A DNA stretch of 64,000 nt from Acinetobacter sp. (GCA_031277915.1 JAITLL010000018.1:1-64000); one strand, 5' to 3'; shown: positions 26,365 to 34,855, counted from the first letter of the stretch. Numbers and translations: made by a program. The notes: generated from the sequence alone by a model not told the origin.

Positions 26365-26934
26365 ATGCAAAATTTAGTTCTCCCAACACGTGCATTAAAA
26401 GTCGTAAATAAATCAATTGAGCTGTTTCACTATAATGGGTTTCATATAGTCGGCGTAGACAGACTCGTGAAAGAGTCTGGCATTCCAAAAATGACGTTTT
26501 ATAACTACTTTCACTCTAAACAACGCTTTGTTGAAATTTGTTTGATGGTACAAAAAGAACGACTTCAAGACCAAGTGATTGAAATGGTCGAATACGATGA
26601 ATACACAAGCGCAGTCGATAAACTCAAAAAGCTCTATGATTTACACGCAGACATAGACGGGCTGTATTACCTGTTATTTAAAGCCATATTTGAAACGAAA
26701 AATAACTACCCAAACGCGTACACAACCGCCGTGAGATATAGAACATGGCTCACCAACGAAATATATAGCCAGCTTAGAGCACTTAACTCCGATGCTACTT
26801 TTACTGATGCCAAGCTATTTGTGTATATGATCGATGGCGCCGTGATTCAGCGGTTAAGTTCGGATGAATTTGATGAAAGGGTAGTGGAGGTGTTTTTAAG
26901 AGGGATGGGGGGAGGTGTAAATAATTTTGAGTAG
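26365..26934 (+). CDS. TetR family regulator, module copy 2
   Basis: A 189-residue protein from the ATG at 26365. A longer frame to 26251 is open but lies inside the conserved non-coding leader. The HTH is at about residues 10-55 (IELFHYNGFHIVGVDRLVKE, SGIPKMTFYNYFHSKQRFVE). The C-terminal domain (HADIDGLYYLLFKAIFETKN, YRTWLTNEIYSQLRALN) is nearly the same as in copy 3 at 54588, with most differences at the extreme C terminus. It precedes the orphan gene at 27104 and could regulate it. The ligand is unknown. Confidence 0.85.
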   Translation: MQNLVLPTRALKVVNKSIELFHYNGFHIVGVDRLVKESGIPKMTFYNYFHSKQRFVEICLMVQKERLQDQVIEMVEYDEYTSAVDKLKKLYDLHADIDGLYYLLFKAIFETKNNYPNAYTTAVRYRTWLTNEIYSQLRALNSDATFTDAKLFVYMIDGAVIQRLSSDEFDERVVEVFLRGMGGGVNNFE

Positions 26935-27031
26935 ATGATCTAAAAAGACAGTAAGCGTTAGATAAATATTTATTTTTTATCAACTGTTCTAAAATCAATG
27001 CAGTAATAAAAGCCAAAATTAATATAAATAA

Positions 27032-27068
27032 TTTCATAGTTTAATATAACTTATATTAAACTATGAAA
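27032..27068. promoter_or_regulatory. 18-bp perfect inverted repeat upstream of the orphan gene
   Basis: tttcatagtttaatataa and ttatattaaactatgaaa are exact reverse complements separated by one C. The repeat ends 35 bp before the ATG at 27104. Its size and symmetry suit an operator or a factor-independent hairpin. There is no T-run on the + strand, which makes a regulatory site more likely than a terminator. Confidence 0.6.
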
Positions 27069-27103
27069 AATTAAATAAGCAGTTTAAAAAGGCAATATAA
27101 AAA

Positions 27104-28795
27104 ATGGATCAAATGTTAGACTTAAGTGTAATTGATAAATTAATTGATGAAGAATCAGAAAGTGTAAAATTAAAAAAAATCAGTTTAGAGTTAGCTATAT
27201 GGAGGTTTTTAACAGTTGCTGAGGATCATGTAAGATGCTTATACATTGCTGAGAATATGAGTTTTGAAGAAATTAGTTTTATTAACTTTCAAATGAAATT
27301 TATTTACAAATTTTCTATTCAAAAAATTTGTAGAGATATGTTGAAAATAAATGTAAAAAAAATAGATCTAAAAACAAATCAACTAGTGTATAAAGAATAT
27401 GGTGAATTAATATCATCTAGTTTTAATTATGTTAAAAAGTACAATATTATTTCAAGGCTATATGATAATTATTTTGATTTAAGTATAAACGGAAATATAG
27501 TGGATTGCACCTATAAACAGAACGCTTATTTGTGTGAATATAGTGCTTTAGAATTGTTAGGACATGGACAATCTGAAAGAGACTTATTTGTAAGTGTCAT
27601 CCTAAGCTTTTATTATTTAAATAAGGAAACCTCTTTAAAATGTTTTGTATTTGACAATTTTGAATCAAAAGTATTATTGAAAAATAGAAGTATTTCTTAT
27701 AAATTTGATTCTTCATTTTTGAATATATTAAATAATGCATTTGGAGAACTAAAGAGGAAATGTGTTTTTAATGGGAATTTTATTTTTAAATGGGGAGATT
27801 CTGAGACCACTAGGAAAGTAATAGATGCAATTCTTACTAGATGTCTTTCTCATTTATTAATCATGTGGGTGGCTGTAAAAAAATATAATTTTGTAGGTGG
27901 CTTTGAAGATAGTCTTGTACTACAAATTAAGAAAGAAATGCTAGTCGAAGAAATATCTTTAATATCTAATATCGATAACAAAAATATTATATATGAAGTA
28001 ATTGATTTTTTAACCTATCTAATAAATGATCCTAATGCAGATTCTGCTTTACAACCAATATTTGATTTTCAAGGTAATTTGTATTTACCATGCATTCATA
28101 TAATTGAATCAAATATAGAGAGAAATATTTTCACACTATATTCACGAAAGGAAACAAAAGAATATGATAGTGGTAGTAAAGTATTTGAATTAAGTATGAT
28201 TGAATCTATTGAGAAAAACTTAATTAATTATAATTATAAGAAGAATTTTAAAATCAGGATATCTGGAAATGACCAAGAATATGATTTTATTTTAATTGAT
28301 AAGATAAATAAATTTATTATGATTGTTGAGTTGAGATGGATGATTCAACCTGCAGACCCAAGAGAAATCTCAAGAAAACTTAATGCTTGCAGAGAAAAGT
28401 TAGATAAAGTTAAAGAAAAAAAAGAATATATGATAAATTTCAAAAAAAATTTTGAAAAAAGTTTATATTTAGATAACTTAGATGAATATTCAATTCAAGG
28501 AGTAATTGTAATTGATGGATATGGTGGAGAATTTTCAGAGGATATAGATATCCCTTTAACTACTATGGAAATTTTTAATATCGCATTATGTTCATGCAAA
28601 GGGATAGTAGAAGTCTATGAGAGTATTAAGAGTTTAAAATGGCTTCCAAAAGAAAATGAATTTTTTTGTAAGGCTAATGAAGCTTTCGAAATTGGACACT
28701 ATACTTTTAATATTTCTGGGCTGAGCATAATAAGTAGAGATACGAATAGCTATGTTAAATCATTAAAAAATTTTTTTGAAAAATTTGAAATTTGA
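27104..28795 (+). CDS. Orphan protein with a possible PD-(D/E)XK nuclease-like core
   Basis: A 563-residue protein that I do not recognise. Base composition is clearly more AT-rich than the neighbours, with many Ile, Lys, Asn and Phe codons ending in A or T, which suggests recent transfer. Around residues 395-430 the segment YDFILIDKINKFIMIVELRW is followed by MIQPADPREI. It has the strand-loop-strand spacing of a restriction-like nuclease core, with Asp, then Glu-Leu-Arg in place of E-x-K, so activity is uncertain. No signal peptide or membrane segments are seen. It lies alone behind a TetR gene and an 18-bp inverted repeat. A defence or mobile-element role is only a hypothesis. Confidence 0.6.
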   Translation: MDQMLDLSVIDKLIDEESESVKLKKISLELAIWRFLTVAEDHVRCLYIAENMSFEEISFINFQMKFIYKFSIQKICRDMLKINVKKIDLKTNQLVYKEYGELISSSFNYVKKYNIISRLYDNYFDLSINGNIVDCTYKQNAYLCEYSALELLGHGQSERDLFVSVILSFYYLNKETSLKCFVFDNFESKVLLKNRSISYKFDSSFLNILNNAFGELKRKCVFNGNFIFKWGDSETTRKVIDAILTRCLSHLLIMWVAVKKYNFVGGFEDSLVLQIKKEMLVEEISLISNIDNKNIIYEVIDFLTYLINDPNADSALQPIFDFQGNLYLPCIHIIESNIERNIFTLYSRKETKEYDSGSKVFELSMIESIEKNLINYNYKKNFKIRISGNDQEYDFILIDKINKFIMIVELRWMIQPADPREISRKLNACREKLDKVKEKKEYMINFKKNFEKSLYLDNLDEYSIQGVIVIDGYGGEFSEDIDIPLTTMEIFNIALCSCKGIVEVYESIKSLKWLPKENEFFCKANEAFEIGHYTFNISGLSIISRDTNSYVKSLKNFFEKFEI

Positions 28796-28914
28796 TATTT
28801 TGTCAAGATGGAATATATGTTTTTATTTTTTATAGAAAAGGTAACGCAATATTTAAATTAATAACTTTAGAATAGTATGAATTAAATTTTATTCAAGTAA
28901 CTTTTAGAAAAAAC

Positions 28915-29423
28915 ATGAAAGACATTGAAATCTTAGAAATTGGTGATTATGAAAAAGATCTATCACTATTGTTAGACGATTCTGTAATAACAAGGCCTCA
29001 ATAGGTTTTCTGGCTCCGATAGAAAAGAAAGAACTCTTAAATTATTGGCGTGAGGGCAACCATAAATTAGCACAAGGGAATAGCCGTTTATGGATTGCTA
29101 TTCAACAAGGAAAAATTGTCGGTAGTGTTCAATTGTCTTTGGTGAGTAAAAAGAATGGAGTTCATAGAGCTGAAGTTGAAAAACTCATGGTGCTTACAGC
29201 AGCAAGAAAACAAGGAATAGCAACGTTACTACTGGATGAACTAGAAAATTTTTCACGAGAAAAGGATTTGCGCTTACTTGTCTTAGATACACGTGAAGGT
29301 GATGTGTCCGAACTTTTATATAGCAAAATTGGATTTGTCCGTGTGGGTGTAATTCCAAGTTTCGCATTAAGTTCCAATGGAAACTATGACGGTACGGCGA
29401 TTTATTATAAAAGGCTTGTTTGA
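28915..29423 (+). pseudogene. GNAT acetyltransferase with frameshift
   Basis: The ATG at 28915 opens MKDIEILEIGDYEKDLSLLL and stops at a TAG after about 29 codons. A shift near 28983-28987 (gtaataac where gtaaataac would keep frame) restores a long frame: NNKASIGFLAPIEKKELLNY, then the GNAT acetyl-CoA motif AARKQGIATLLLDELENF and LYSKIGFVRVG to the stop at 29423. A single lost A explains the break. An internal ATG at 29133 could yield only a 96-residue C-terminal part. The protein is probably inactive in this strain. Confidence 0.75.
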
Positions 29424-29546
29424 AACTAGAAAAAACTTCCAAAAGCTTATACAACTGCCGTGAGTTGTAGAACATGGCTTACTAACGAAATATATAGCCA
29501 ACTAGTACTTAAGTTAGATGCTTCTATTTTCGTAAAAGCTCTATAA
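29422..29546 (+). pseudogene. TetR relic (module family)
   Basis: gaaact at 29422 aligns with the ETKN codons of the full copies. After one lost base the frame reads PKAYTTAVSCRTWLTNEIYS then QLVLKLDASIFVKAL and a stop. This matches YPNAYTTAVRYRTWLTNEIYSQL of the 26365 gene. It abuts the stop of the acetyltransferase relic, with no start or HTH region left. Confidence 0.8.
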
Positions 29547-29571
29547 AAAGCCCTGAATATTCGGGGCTTTT
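29546..29571. terminator. Bidirectional terminator
   Basis: aaaagccctgaatattcggggctttt is an almost perfect palindrome with A- and T-runs at its ends. It lies 11 bp beyond the stop of the minus-strand lipoprotein gene at 29582. Confidence 0.75.
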
Positions 29572-29581
29572 CACTTAAGTT

Positions 29582-30283
29582 TTACTTTAATGATTCTGGT
29601 ACATAATTTGGCGAATCAGTACCATAAAATGATTCAACATCTGCATCATATAAAGATTTATATCTATCTTTTGATGCGACATCTTTAGTTTCATCAATAA
29701 ATTTTTGTATTTTAACTTTATAGTCAGTGTGACCGGCTTTATACATTTCAGTTAAATATACAAATTCGGCGTCTCTGTACTGGGGATCATCTTTGCTAGT
29801 CGATTTACTCAATTCGGTTTGTATGAGTTGTGCTGAGGCTTCATGACACTGTTGAATTTTTACTTTGGCCTCATTTAATTTTTCAAGCAATGTACATCTA
29901 AACATTATCCGTTGAGACAAGGGTTTCTCTTTAATCTGTTGTTCATTTAACTCATAAGCCTCTTTATACATACCAGACAGCATATAAATATTCATCAATG
30001 CCATTTCTCTTTGTTTTTTGGCAGTAACTTTTTTAATTTCAGGTATTAAAGGTGCTAAAGTTTGTTTTATCTTTTCATCTTCACCAGAAGTCACAACTTC
30101 ATTTGTGATTGTTTCATATCTATCTAAAATCGCTTTATCACTTGCCGATAGTTCAGTGTTTACGTTTTGAGAACTGCTTTTCGCAGTAGTATCTACCTTT
30201 TTTTGTTCATTTGATGCCTTGCTACAAGCAGTAACTCCAAATACAGAAATGAGAACAATAGTACTGATTAATTTTCTATTCAT
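29582..30283 (-). CDS. Hypothetical lipoprotein
   Basis: A 233-residue protein with a lipoprotein signal peptide (lipobox GVTAC, Cys about 20) followed by a Ser/Lys-rich linker. The mature part is predicted helical and charged, with TPR-like spacing (MALMNIYMLSGMYKEAYELN). It lies 205 bp downstream of the PAAR cassette on the same strand. It could be an additional immunity-type or unrelated envelope protein; nothing in the sequence decides this. Confidence 0.6.
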   Translation of the reverse strand: MNRKLISTIVLISVFGVTACSKASNEQKKVDTTAKSSSQNVNTELSASDKAILDRYETITNEVVTSGEDEKIKQTLAPLIPEIKKVTAKKQREMALMNIYMLSGMYKEAYELNEQQIKEKPLSQRIMFRCTLLEKLNEAKVKIQQCHEASAQLIQTELSKSTSKDDPQYRDAEFVYLTEMYKAGHTDYKVKIQKFIDETKDVASKDRYKSLYDADVESFYGTDSPNYVPESLK

Positions 30284-30450
30284 GATTTACGTCTTGATGC
30301 TGAATTTAAGGTAAAATAAAATCTAGTGTGAGGTGGGTTTGGTCGAACAGTACCACCATCAAATTTTGCGGTGTACATCTCAAGCCAATTTCATGCCTTT
30401 TTCTATTGACCACATTCTTTTTAAATGAATCAATTGGGGATAAAGCATTA

Positions 30451-30480
30451 AAAAAGCCCTAAACATTTAGAGCTTTTTTA
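30451..30480. terminator. Terminator of the PAAR cassette
   Basis: aaaaagccctaaa / tttagagcttttt with a short loop, flanked by A and T runs. It is placed 8 bp beyond the stop of the immunity-candidate lipoprotein gene (minus strand). Confidence 0.75.
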
Positions 30481-30488
30481 ATAATGAT

Positions 30489-30977
30489 CTATTCACATAC
30501 TTCTACAAAGTTTCGGGCAGTTTTATCTTTACTGTCGCGTAATTTAATAATTTTCTTTCTTTCACCATAAAGACTGTGAACATCATTTACTGTTTCATTT
30601 TTAAGCTGGCTTTTGTATGGACCTTCAACTTTGTTCACGTAATTTTCCATGAATACAGTCATCCAACATATTGTGTTGAGGTCACCATAGTCATAACCGT
30701 TTTTATCTAAGCCTTGAACCCAATCTGGATACTCATCATTTAAAAGGCTCCGTGCTGTTTCTAACTTAACATAGGAATTATTAAACAAAGAGTTTTTCAA
30801 AGCAGGCTCATTGTTCACATTCTTATTTGCTTCAATGATCAATCTATAATTGTCAGTGGCATAATTTTTCAGATCTACTTTCACATACTTATCAATTTCT
30901 TCTTTATCTGTTGAAGCCTTACAAGAAGTTAGGAATAAGCAGGAAAGTAAAAGTATTGGTATTAATGTAATTTTCAT
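30489..30977 (-). CDS. Lipoprotein, candidate immunity protein of the PAAR cassette
   Basis: A 162-residue protein with a lipobox (FLTSC, Cys about 19). The mature part is small, charged and ends in cysteine-containing FVEVCE. Its ATG overlaps the stop of the upstream putative effector gene (ATGA), so the two are translationally coupled. A periplasm-facing lipoprotein directly after a PAAR-linked gene fits the pattern of immunity to a periplasmic toxin. I do not recognise the family. Confidence 0.65.
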   Translation of the reverse strand: MKITLIPILLLSCLFLTSCKASTDKEEIDKYVKVDLKNYATDNYRLIIEANKNVNNEPALKNSLFNNSYVKLETARSLLNDEYPDWVQGLDKNGYDYGDLNTICWMTVFMENYVNKVEGPYKSQLKNETVNDVHSLYGERKKIIKLRDSKDKTARNFVEVCE

Positions 30978-31588
30978 ATTGAGAAGCGGTTATTAGGTGG
31001 AGAGTAGTGGTAATTCTGAATATATAACGAAACAGTTGCTTGATCGTAAGGACGACCAAATACATTTTTGTACATATATTCGTTAATACTATAGGGACCA
31101 TTGTTGGTATACGTAGCTAATGCATTAGCTGCAAGAACAGGCTTACTTGCATTAGATAATGCCAAATCTATTATTTCACCAAAGTTTTGTTTAGCAATTG
31201 CCATACGAGCCTTAAAGGTATCCTTTGCAAGCTCTGTAATCATCTCTGCACCTTTATTCCTAGAGTGCTTCTGAGCATATAGGGTGAACTTTAAGTACAT
31301 CATCGTATGAAAGGAATAGCGTCCCAATACTTCATCTGAAAATTGCCGTAAATCAAATTCAAGACCAAAACGGATTGCTAGATCATGCTCAAATGGATAA
31401 TGCTGTTTTACCCAGTCCCATTGTGCTTGGTTCATCATAAAAGTATAAGGCACTGTTGTATGATAGTTTAGAATCTTAACAATGCTATTACATAAGAGAG
31501 GATCAAGTAACTCATCTGCATGACAGACTTTAACCTCGTTATCCAAAGATGGAATTAATGTTGGTGAAAATACTTTATCTTGTGCCAT
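30974..31588 (-). CDS. Candidate type VI secretion effector
   Basis: About 204 residues from the ATG at 31588, which has a proper ribosome site (aagga); an in-frame TTG lies at 31594. There is no signal peptide. It includes FDLRQFSDEVLGRYSFHTMM, a helical middle, and SINEYMYKNVFGRPYDQATV near the C terminus. I cannot match it to a known toxin family. It is sandwiched, with almost no gaps, between a PAAR gene and a lipoprotein gene, the usual PAAR-effector-immunity order. The toxic activity is inferred from context alone. Confidence 0.6.
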   Translation of the reverse strand: MAQDKVFSPTLIPSLDNEVKVCHADELLDPLLCNSIVKILNYHTTVPYTFMMNQAQWDWVKQHYPFEHDLAIRFGLEFDLRQFSDEVLGRYSFHTMMYLKFTLYAQKHSRNKGAEMITELAKDTFKARMAIAKQNFGEIIDLALSNASKPVLAANALATYTNNGPYSINEYMYKNVFGRPYDQATVSLYIQNYHYSPPNNRFSI

Positions 31589-31597
31589 TTTCAATCC

Positions 31598-32143
31598 TTA
31601 AAGCGGTGGTAGCGGTTTAGAAGCATCAATCGTCTGAAACTCCACCTCATCAGGTGTAGCAGCATTGATAATATGAGTTTTACCTTCTTTATCAGTCCAA
31701 CCCGTTTCTACCTTTCCATCCTTCTTATAAATAATTGAATAGGGAATATCGCTAAAGACCTTTTGTGTCTTCTCATCCTTTAACTGGAACTGAATTCCAT
31801 ATTCTTTAGGTTTATCTTCTACAAAGCTATCTTGAGCAGCTGTATGTGTAGCAGTTGAACCTAGAGAAGACCCGCCGCCATTGTCCTGTACTACCAGACC
31901 TTGTTTTGGCAGTAATTTACATCCACATGATAAACTATCACCAGCACGGGCAGCCATTTTACCAAAGATATTCATGTTCGGATCACCTGATACAATGGTG
32001 GCTAAAACCTTATGTGTAGGGCAAGTTGCTTTATCCCCAGTACACGCTACAGCAATCCCGTCAATTAGAAACAATGAGTTTCCACTAATTACTTTACCAC
32101 CACCAGTCGTTGGGCAACCTATTGTTATATATGGTGTAGCCAA
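31598..32143 (-). CDS. PAAR-domain protein with C-terminal extension
   Basis: A 181-residue protein. The N-terminal PAAR repeat region (about 1-85) has the typical ITIGCPTTGGGKVISG, ACTGDKATCPTH and GDSLSCGCKLLPKQG motifs with zinc-binding Cys and His. Ser/Gly-rich linker residues about 90-105 are followed by a beta-rich domain (about 110-181, QFQLKDEKTQKVFSDIPYSI, KDGKVETGWTDKEGKTHII) of the type that carries or docks effectors on type VI secretion spikes. It is the first gene of the three-gene cassette. No core type VI genes are in the window, so it is an orphan delivery module. Confidence 0.85.
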   Translation of the reverse strand: MATPYITIGCPTTGGGKVISGNSLFLIDGIAVACTGDKATCPTHKVLATIVSGDPNMNIFGKMAARAGDSLSCGCKLLPKQGLVVQDNGGGSSLGSTATHTAAQDSFVEDKPKEYGIQFQLKDEKTQKVFSDIPYSIIYKKDGKVETGWTDKEGKTHIINAATPDEVEFQTIDASKPLPPL

Positions 32144-32333
32144 TTCTATTCCTTGTTATTATCGTAAAGGGGAAAGATAATAACAAAGATTGAACAGACA
32201 AGTATGTATAGTTTTTATTTGGAGATTTATTATTAAGATGCTGATATATTTTTAGATTATATTTCACTATAAAATTTTTAATCTTGCTGTACATTCTGTT
32301 TACAGTAGCCACAACTATTTATTATAAAAAGCT

Positions 32334-32372
32334 TGTTTAATTGCATAGTTCAGCTTTTAGATCTAAATCAAA
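32334..32372 (+). pseudogene. Short TetR relic fragment
   Basis: Reads IVQLLDLNQT in the frame corresponding to MVQLLDSNKP of the relic at 34682 and LLLQLLDSNN of the full gene at 4289. The fragment is very short, so homology rests on its near identity to the 34672 relic. Confidence 0.4.
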
Positions 32373-32456
32373 CCAGCTAAAAGGGAAAAGTATCCTACTT
32401 TCTGACTGCATAACTTATACGCTCAAAAATAATGTGAATGTTACAATTTGTGTGAT

Positions 32457-32474
32457 AGCCCTCTAAAGAGGGCT
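32457..32474 (-). terminator. Terminator of the MFS pump gene
   Basis: Perfect 8-bp stem agccctct / agagggct, 17 bp past the minus-strand stop at 32492. The T-rich side on that strand is weak. Confidence 0.6.
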
Positions 32475-32491
32475 AACTTTTATAATTAGAC

Positions 32492-33895
32492 TTACTTCTT
32501 CACTTTAGTAGAGAGTATTAAGGCTAATAAAGGAGCAATGACAAATCCAAGGAATAGGAATAATGCAGCAGAACGTGCACCTTCAATACCGCCTGGAGAA
32601 GTAAAGCCACCTAAATTTGCAATAATACCTGCCAGTGCAGCTGAAAGCGCAGTAGCATAAAGTTGTATGGTGGTAATAGAGGATGATGCTAACGTTTCTT
32701 CACCACTATTAGCTGCTGAAAAAACACGGGTTAGAATGTGTGGCCATGCTAGTCCTATACCAAAGCCTACAGAGGCTAATGCCATACAATAAATGATAAT
32801 ACCTAAAGCTGAGTTACTCCATGCTGCCTGATACGTTAATATTGCGAGTAAAACTAATGCTATTAATATAACTAGGGGACTAAAACGAATAAATTTATAA
32901 ATAGTTTGTTCACTACGTCCAGCACTAAAAATAGCTGCTAATGTCCATCCTCCAGCCATCATTGCAGTCATGTAACCCGCAGTTAACGGTGAAAAGTTAT
33001 TAATGATTTGTAAAAAGTATGGTACGTAAATTTCAGTAGTTAAAGCAGCAACTAATAAACACATTAAGCCGTACAGTACGCCTAGCTGACTTGATAAAGA
33101 GTAGGAACCTGTAGGTAATAACTTGTTTTTCGCTTTATTATCAATTTTTGATATTAATACAATTAAGAATAGGCTAATGATGATCCCGAGTAGATTGTAT
33201 TCTATTTTTAACGATAAACTTCCGATGGATACGGATAGTACAGACAATACTAATAATCCAATACTTAGATATGGAATTTTAGTTGAATTATTTGATTTCT
33301 CTGTAAATTTAAATTGAATAATAACGATAAAAGCTAAAATAAGGGATATTGGAAGCAATATTCCAAATGCCAAACGCCAGTTACCGAGTTGTGCAAATAT
33401 ACCGCCGATAGCTGGACCAACAAGGGTCGCGATTCCCCACATTGCGGAAACCAAAGCCATTGCTCTCGACCAAAGATTTTGAGTAAACACAATACGAATT
33501 AGTGCATAGCTTAGAGCAAATAATATTCCTCCACCAAACCCTTGTATTGCACGCCCTAATAATAAAAATGGCATTGATGTAGCCATAGCACATACGATTG
33601 AACCAAGAGAAAAGACTCCTAGAGCAATTAAATATGCAGTTTTAGGTTGAGTCTGTTCAAGGAGTTTACTTGCTAATGCAGAGCCGACAATAGATGCAAT
33701 TACAAATAACGTAGTATTCCATGCATAAAATTCGAGACCGCCAATTTCATTAATAATGGTCGGTAAAATTGTTGTTACTACATAAATATTAATTGCATGA
33801 AGAGCTACGCCACCTGCGAGAGCAATCGATTTTAAGCCGTTACTTCCACGTAGAAGAGCACTCCAAGACTGTTCAACTGCGGTTTTCTGATTCAT
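32492..33895 (-). CDS. MFS transporter (DHA2-like)
   Basis: A 467-residue hydrophobic protein with about 12-14 membrane segments. It contains the MFS motif-A-like LLGRAIQGFGGGILFALSYA region and PAIGGIFAQLGNWRLAFGI (antiporter motif C surroundings). It is probably a proton-coupled exporter. It is divergent from an ArsR-rhodanese regulator at 33993, so it may export a sulfur-, cyanide- or metal-related toxicant; that is inferred from the neighbour only. Confidence 0.8.
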   Translation of the reverse strand: MNQKTAVEQSWSALLRGSNGLKSIALAGGVALHAINIYVVTTILPTIINEIGGLEFYAWNTTLFVIASIVGSALASKLLEQTQPKTAYLIALGVFSLGSIVCAMATSMPFLLLGRAIQGFGGGILFALSYALIRIVFTQNLWSRAMALVSAMWGIATLVGPAIGGIFAQLGNWRLAFGILLPISLILAFIVIIQFKFTEKSNNSTKIPYLSIGLLVLSVLSVSIGSLSLKIEYNLLGIIISLFLIVLISKIDNKAKNKLLPTGSYSLSSQLGVLYGLMCLLVAALTTEIYVPYFLQIINNFSPLTAGYMTAMMAGGWTLAAIFSAGRSEQTIYKFIRFSPLVILIALVLLAILTYQAAWSNSALGIIIYCMALASVGFGIGLAWPHILTRVFSAANSGEETLASSSITTIQLYATALSAALAGIIANLGGFTSPGGIEGARSAALFLFLGFVIAPLLALILSTKVKK

Positions 33896-33992
33896 TTTTT
33901 TAATTCCATTATTCCAGTAATTGATGGAATGATAGGATGATGTTATCTTTTAATCAATATCTAATTTTCTTCTGTATTTGAATTTGGCAAAA

Positions 33993-34634
33993 ATGAGCAA
34001 CAACTCTGAACTTGAAAATTTAGCTAACCTAGCCAAAGCTATAGGCCATCCTCATCGTCTTGCACTATTGCAAAATTTATTTATTAATGAGTATCCAGTT
34101 GAAACATTATCCGAATTAACTTCATTGTCTGTCACGAACACTTCTCAACATTTACAACAATTAAAGAAAGCTGGTTTAGTCTCATCTCGTCGTAATGGTA
34201 AGAGTATTATCTATAGTATTGGTGATGGCCCGATTGCAAATATCTTGGCTGCATTGCGTAATTTTCAGTTATTTCAACATAATGAAATAAAAAGTGTTAT
34301 TTATCATGGAGTTCATTATCCAGAACAGTTAGATGGCGTATCAATTGCTGAACTCATTGAAAAAATGGATAACGGAGCATATTTACTGGATGTTCGTTCT
34401 AAAGAAGATTATCTAGCAGGGCATATTCCGGGTGCCGTAAATATTCCTTGTGAAGAACTTAATTTACATTTAAGTGAGCTGCCAAAAACTAAACCAATTA
34501 TTACTTATTGTGGTGGACGTTATTGTATTTTATCAATAAATGCTGTTGCTCAACTAAAAGAACATGGTTTTGATGTCTCGCGTGTTCCTGACGGTTTTCC
34601 AGGTTGGCAGGCGGCAGGTTTACCGATTGATTAA
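33993..34634 (+). CDS. ArsR-type regulator fused to a rhodanese domain
   Basis: About 213 residues from the ATG at 33993; an in-frame TTG lies at 33978. The N-terminal winged helix of ArsR type (about 5-90) includes AKAIGHPHRLALLQNLF and LTSLSVTNTSQHLQQLKKAG, but not the ELCVCDL metal-binding motif. The C-terminal rhodanese domain (about 120-210) includes YLLDVRSKEDYLAGHIPGAV and active-site loop ITYCGGRYCILS, with the catalytic Cys intact. Such fusions are thought to sense sulfur transfer or persulfides. It is divergent from the MFS pump, which it probably represses. Confidence 0.85.
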   Translation: MSNNSELENLANLAKAIGHPHRLALLQNLFINEYPVETLSELTSLSVTNTSQHLQQLKKAGLVSSRRNGKSIIYSIGDGPIANILAALRNFQLFQHNEIKSVIYHGVHYPEQLDGVSIAELIEKMDNGAYLLDVRSKEDYLAGHIPGAVNIPCEELNLHLSELPKTKPIITYCGGRYCILSINAVAQLKEHGFDVSRVPDGFPGWQAAGLPID

Positions 34635-34649
34635 GAGAATATTTGTATG

Positions 34650-34671
34650 AAAGCCCTTTTATTAGGGCTTT
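34650..34671 (+). terminator. Terminator of the ArsR-rhodanese gene
   Basis: aaagccct / agggcttt with a short loop followed by gttt. It lies 15 bp after the stop codon. Confidence 0.65.
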
Positions 34672-34762
34672 GTTTAATTGCATGGTTCAGCTTTTAGACT
34701 CAAATAAACCTGATGAACGGAAGAGATTGCTTGAGTCTTTTTTATATGGCTTGGTTATTTAG
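34672..34762 (+). pseudogene. TetR relic (module family, C-terminal end)
   Basis: From 34682 the frame reads MVQLLDSNKPDERKRLLESF then LYGLVI and a stop. This aligns with LLLQLLDSNNLDDRDKVVER at the C terminus of the 4289 TetR. Nothing of the N-terminal part remains. It lies directly after the terminator of the ArsR-rhodanese gene. Confidence 0.7.
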
Positions 34763-34855
34763 TTTTTGTAGTTGTTTGCGACAAATAACTCAATATAAAT
34801 TTAAGTATATGATTTAATTGATTATAAAATATTGAGATAAAAAGAAGGAAGTTAA

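Larger units (their letters stand above)
25873..26934 (+). repeat. Structured-leader/TetR module, copy 2
   Basis: About 1 kb that aligns over its whole length with 54086-55136. The non-coding part (25873-26364) shares long blocks with the other copy, for example tcttctgaggaatagttttg, ctcccgtagcggtaggacgg and ttggcaacctttgccaaaag. The coding part is the TetR gene. No terminal inverted repeats or target duplications are visible. Confidence 0.8.
32144..32491. other. Intergenic region with a TetR-family relic fragment
   Basis: About 350 bp. It holds the promoter of the PAAR cassette. It also holds a short segment, ttgtttaattgcatagttc then agcttttaga (32334-32363), nearly identical to the start of the clearer relic at 34672. 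A terminator of the MFS gene lies at 32457-32474. Confidence 0.5.

Noticed and set aside
25873-26934. The TetR module as an insertion sequence or transposon
   Set aside because: No transposase, no terminal inverted repeats and no target-site duplications are visible around either full copy.
30284-30375. Minus-strand frame reading TAKFDGGTVRPNPPHTRFYF between two lipoprotein genes
   Set aside because: It looks protein-like but is under 35 codons, has no clear start, and I cannot place it in a family.
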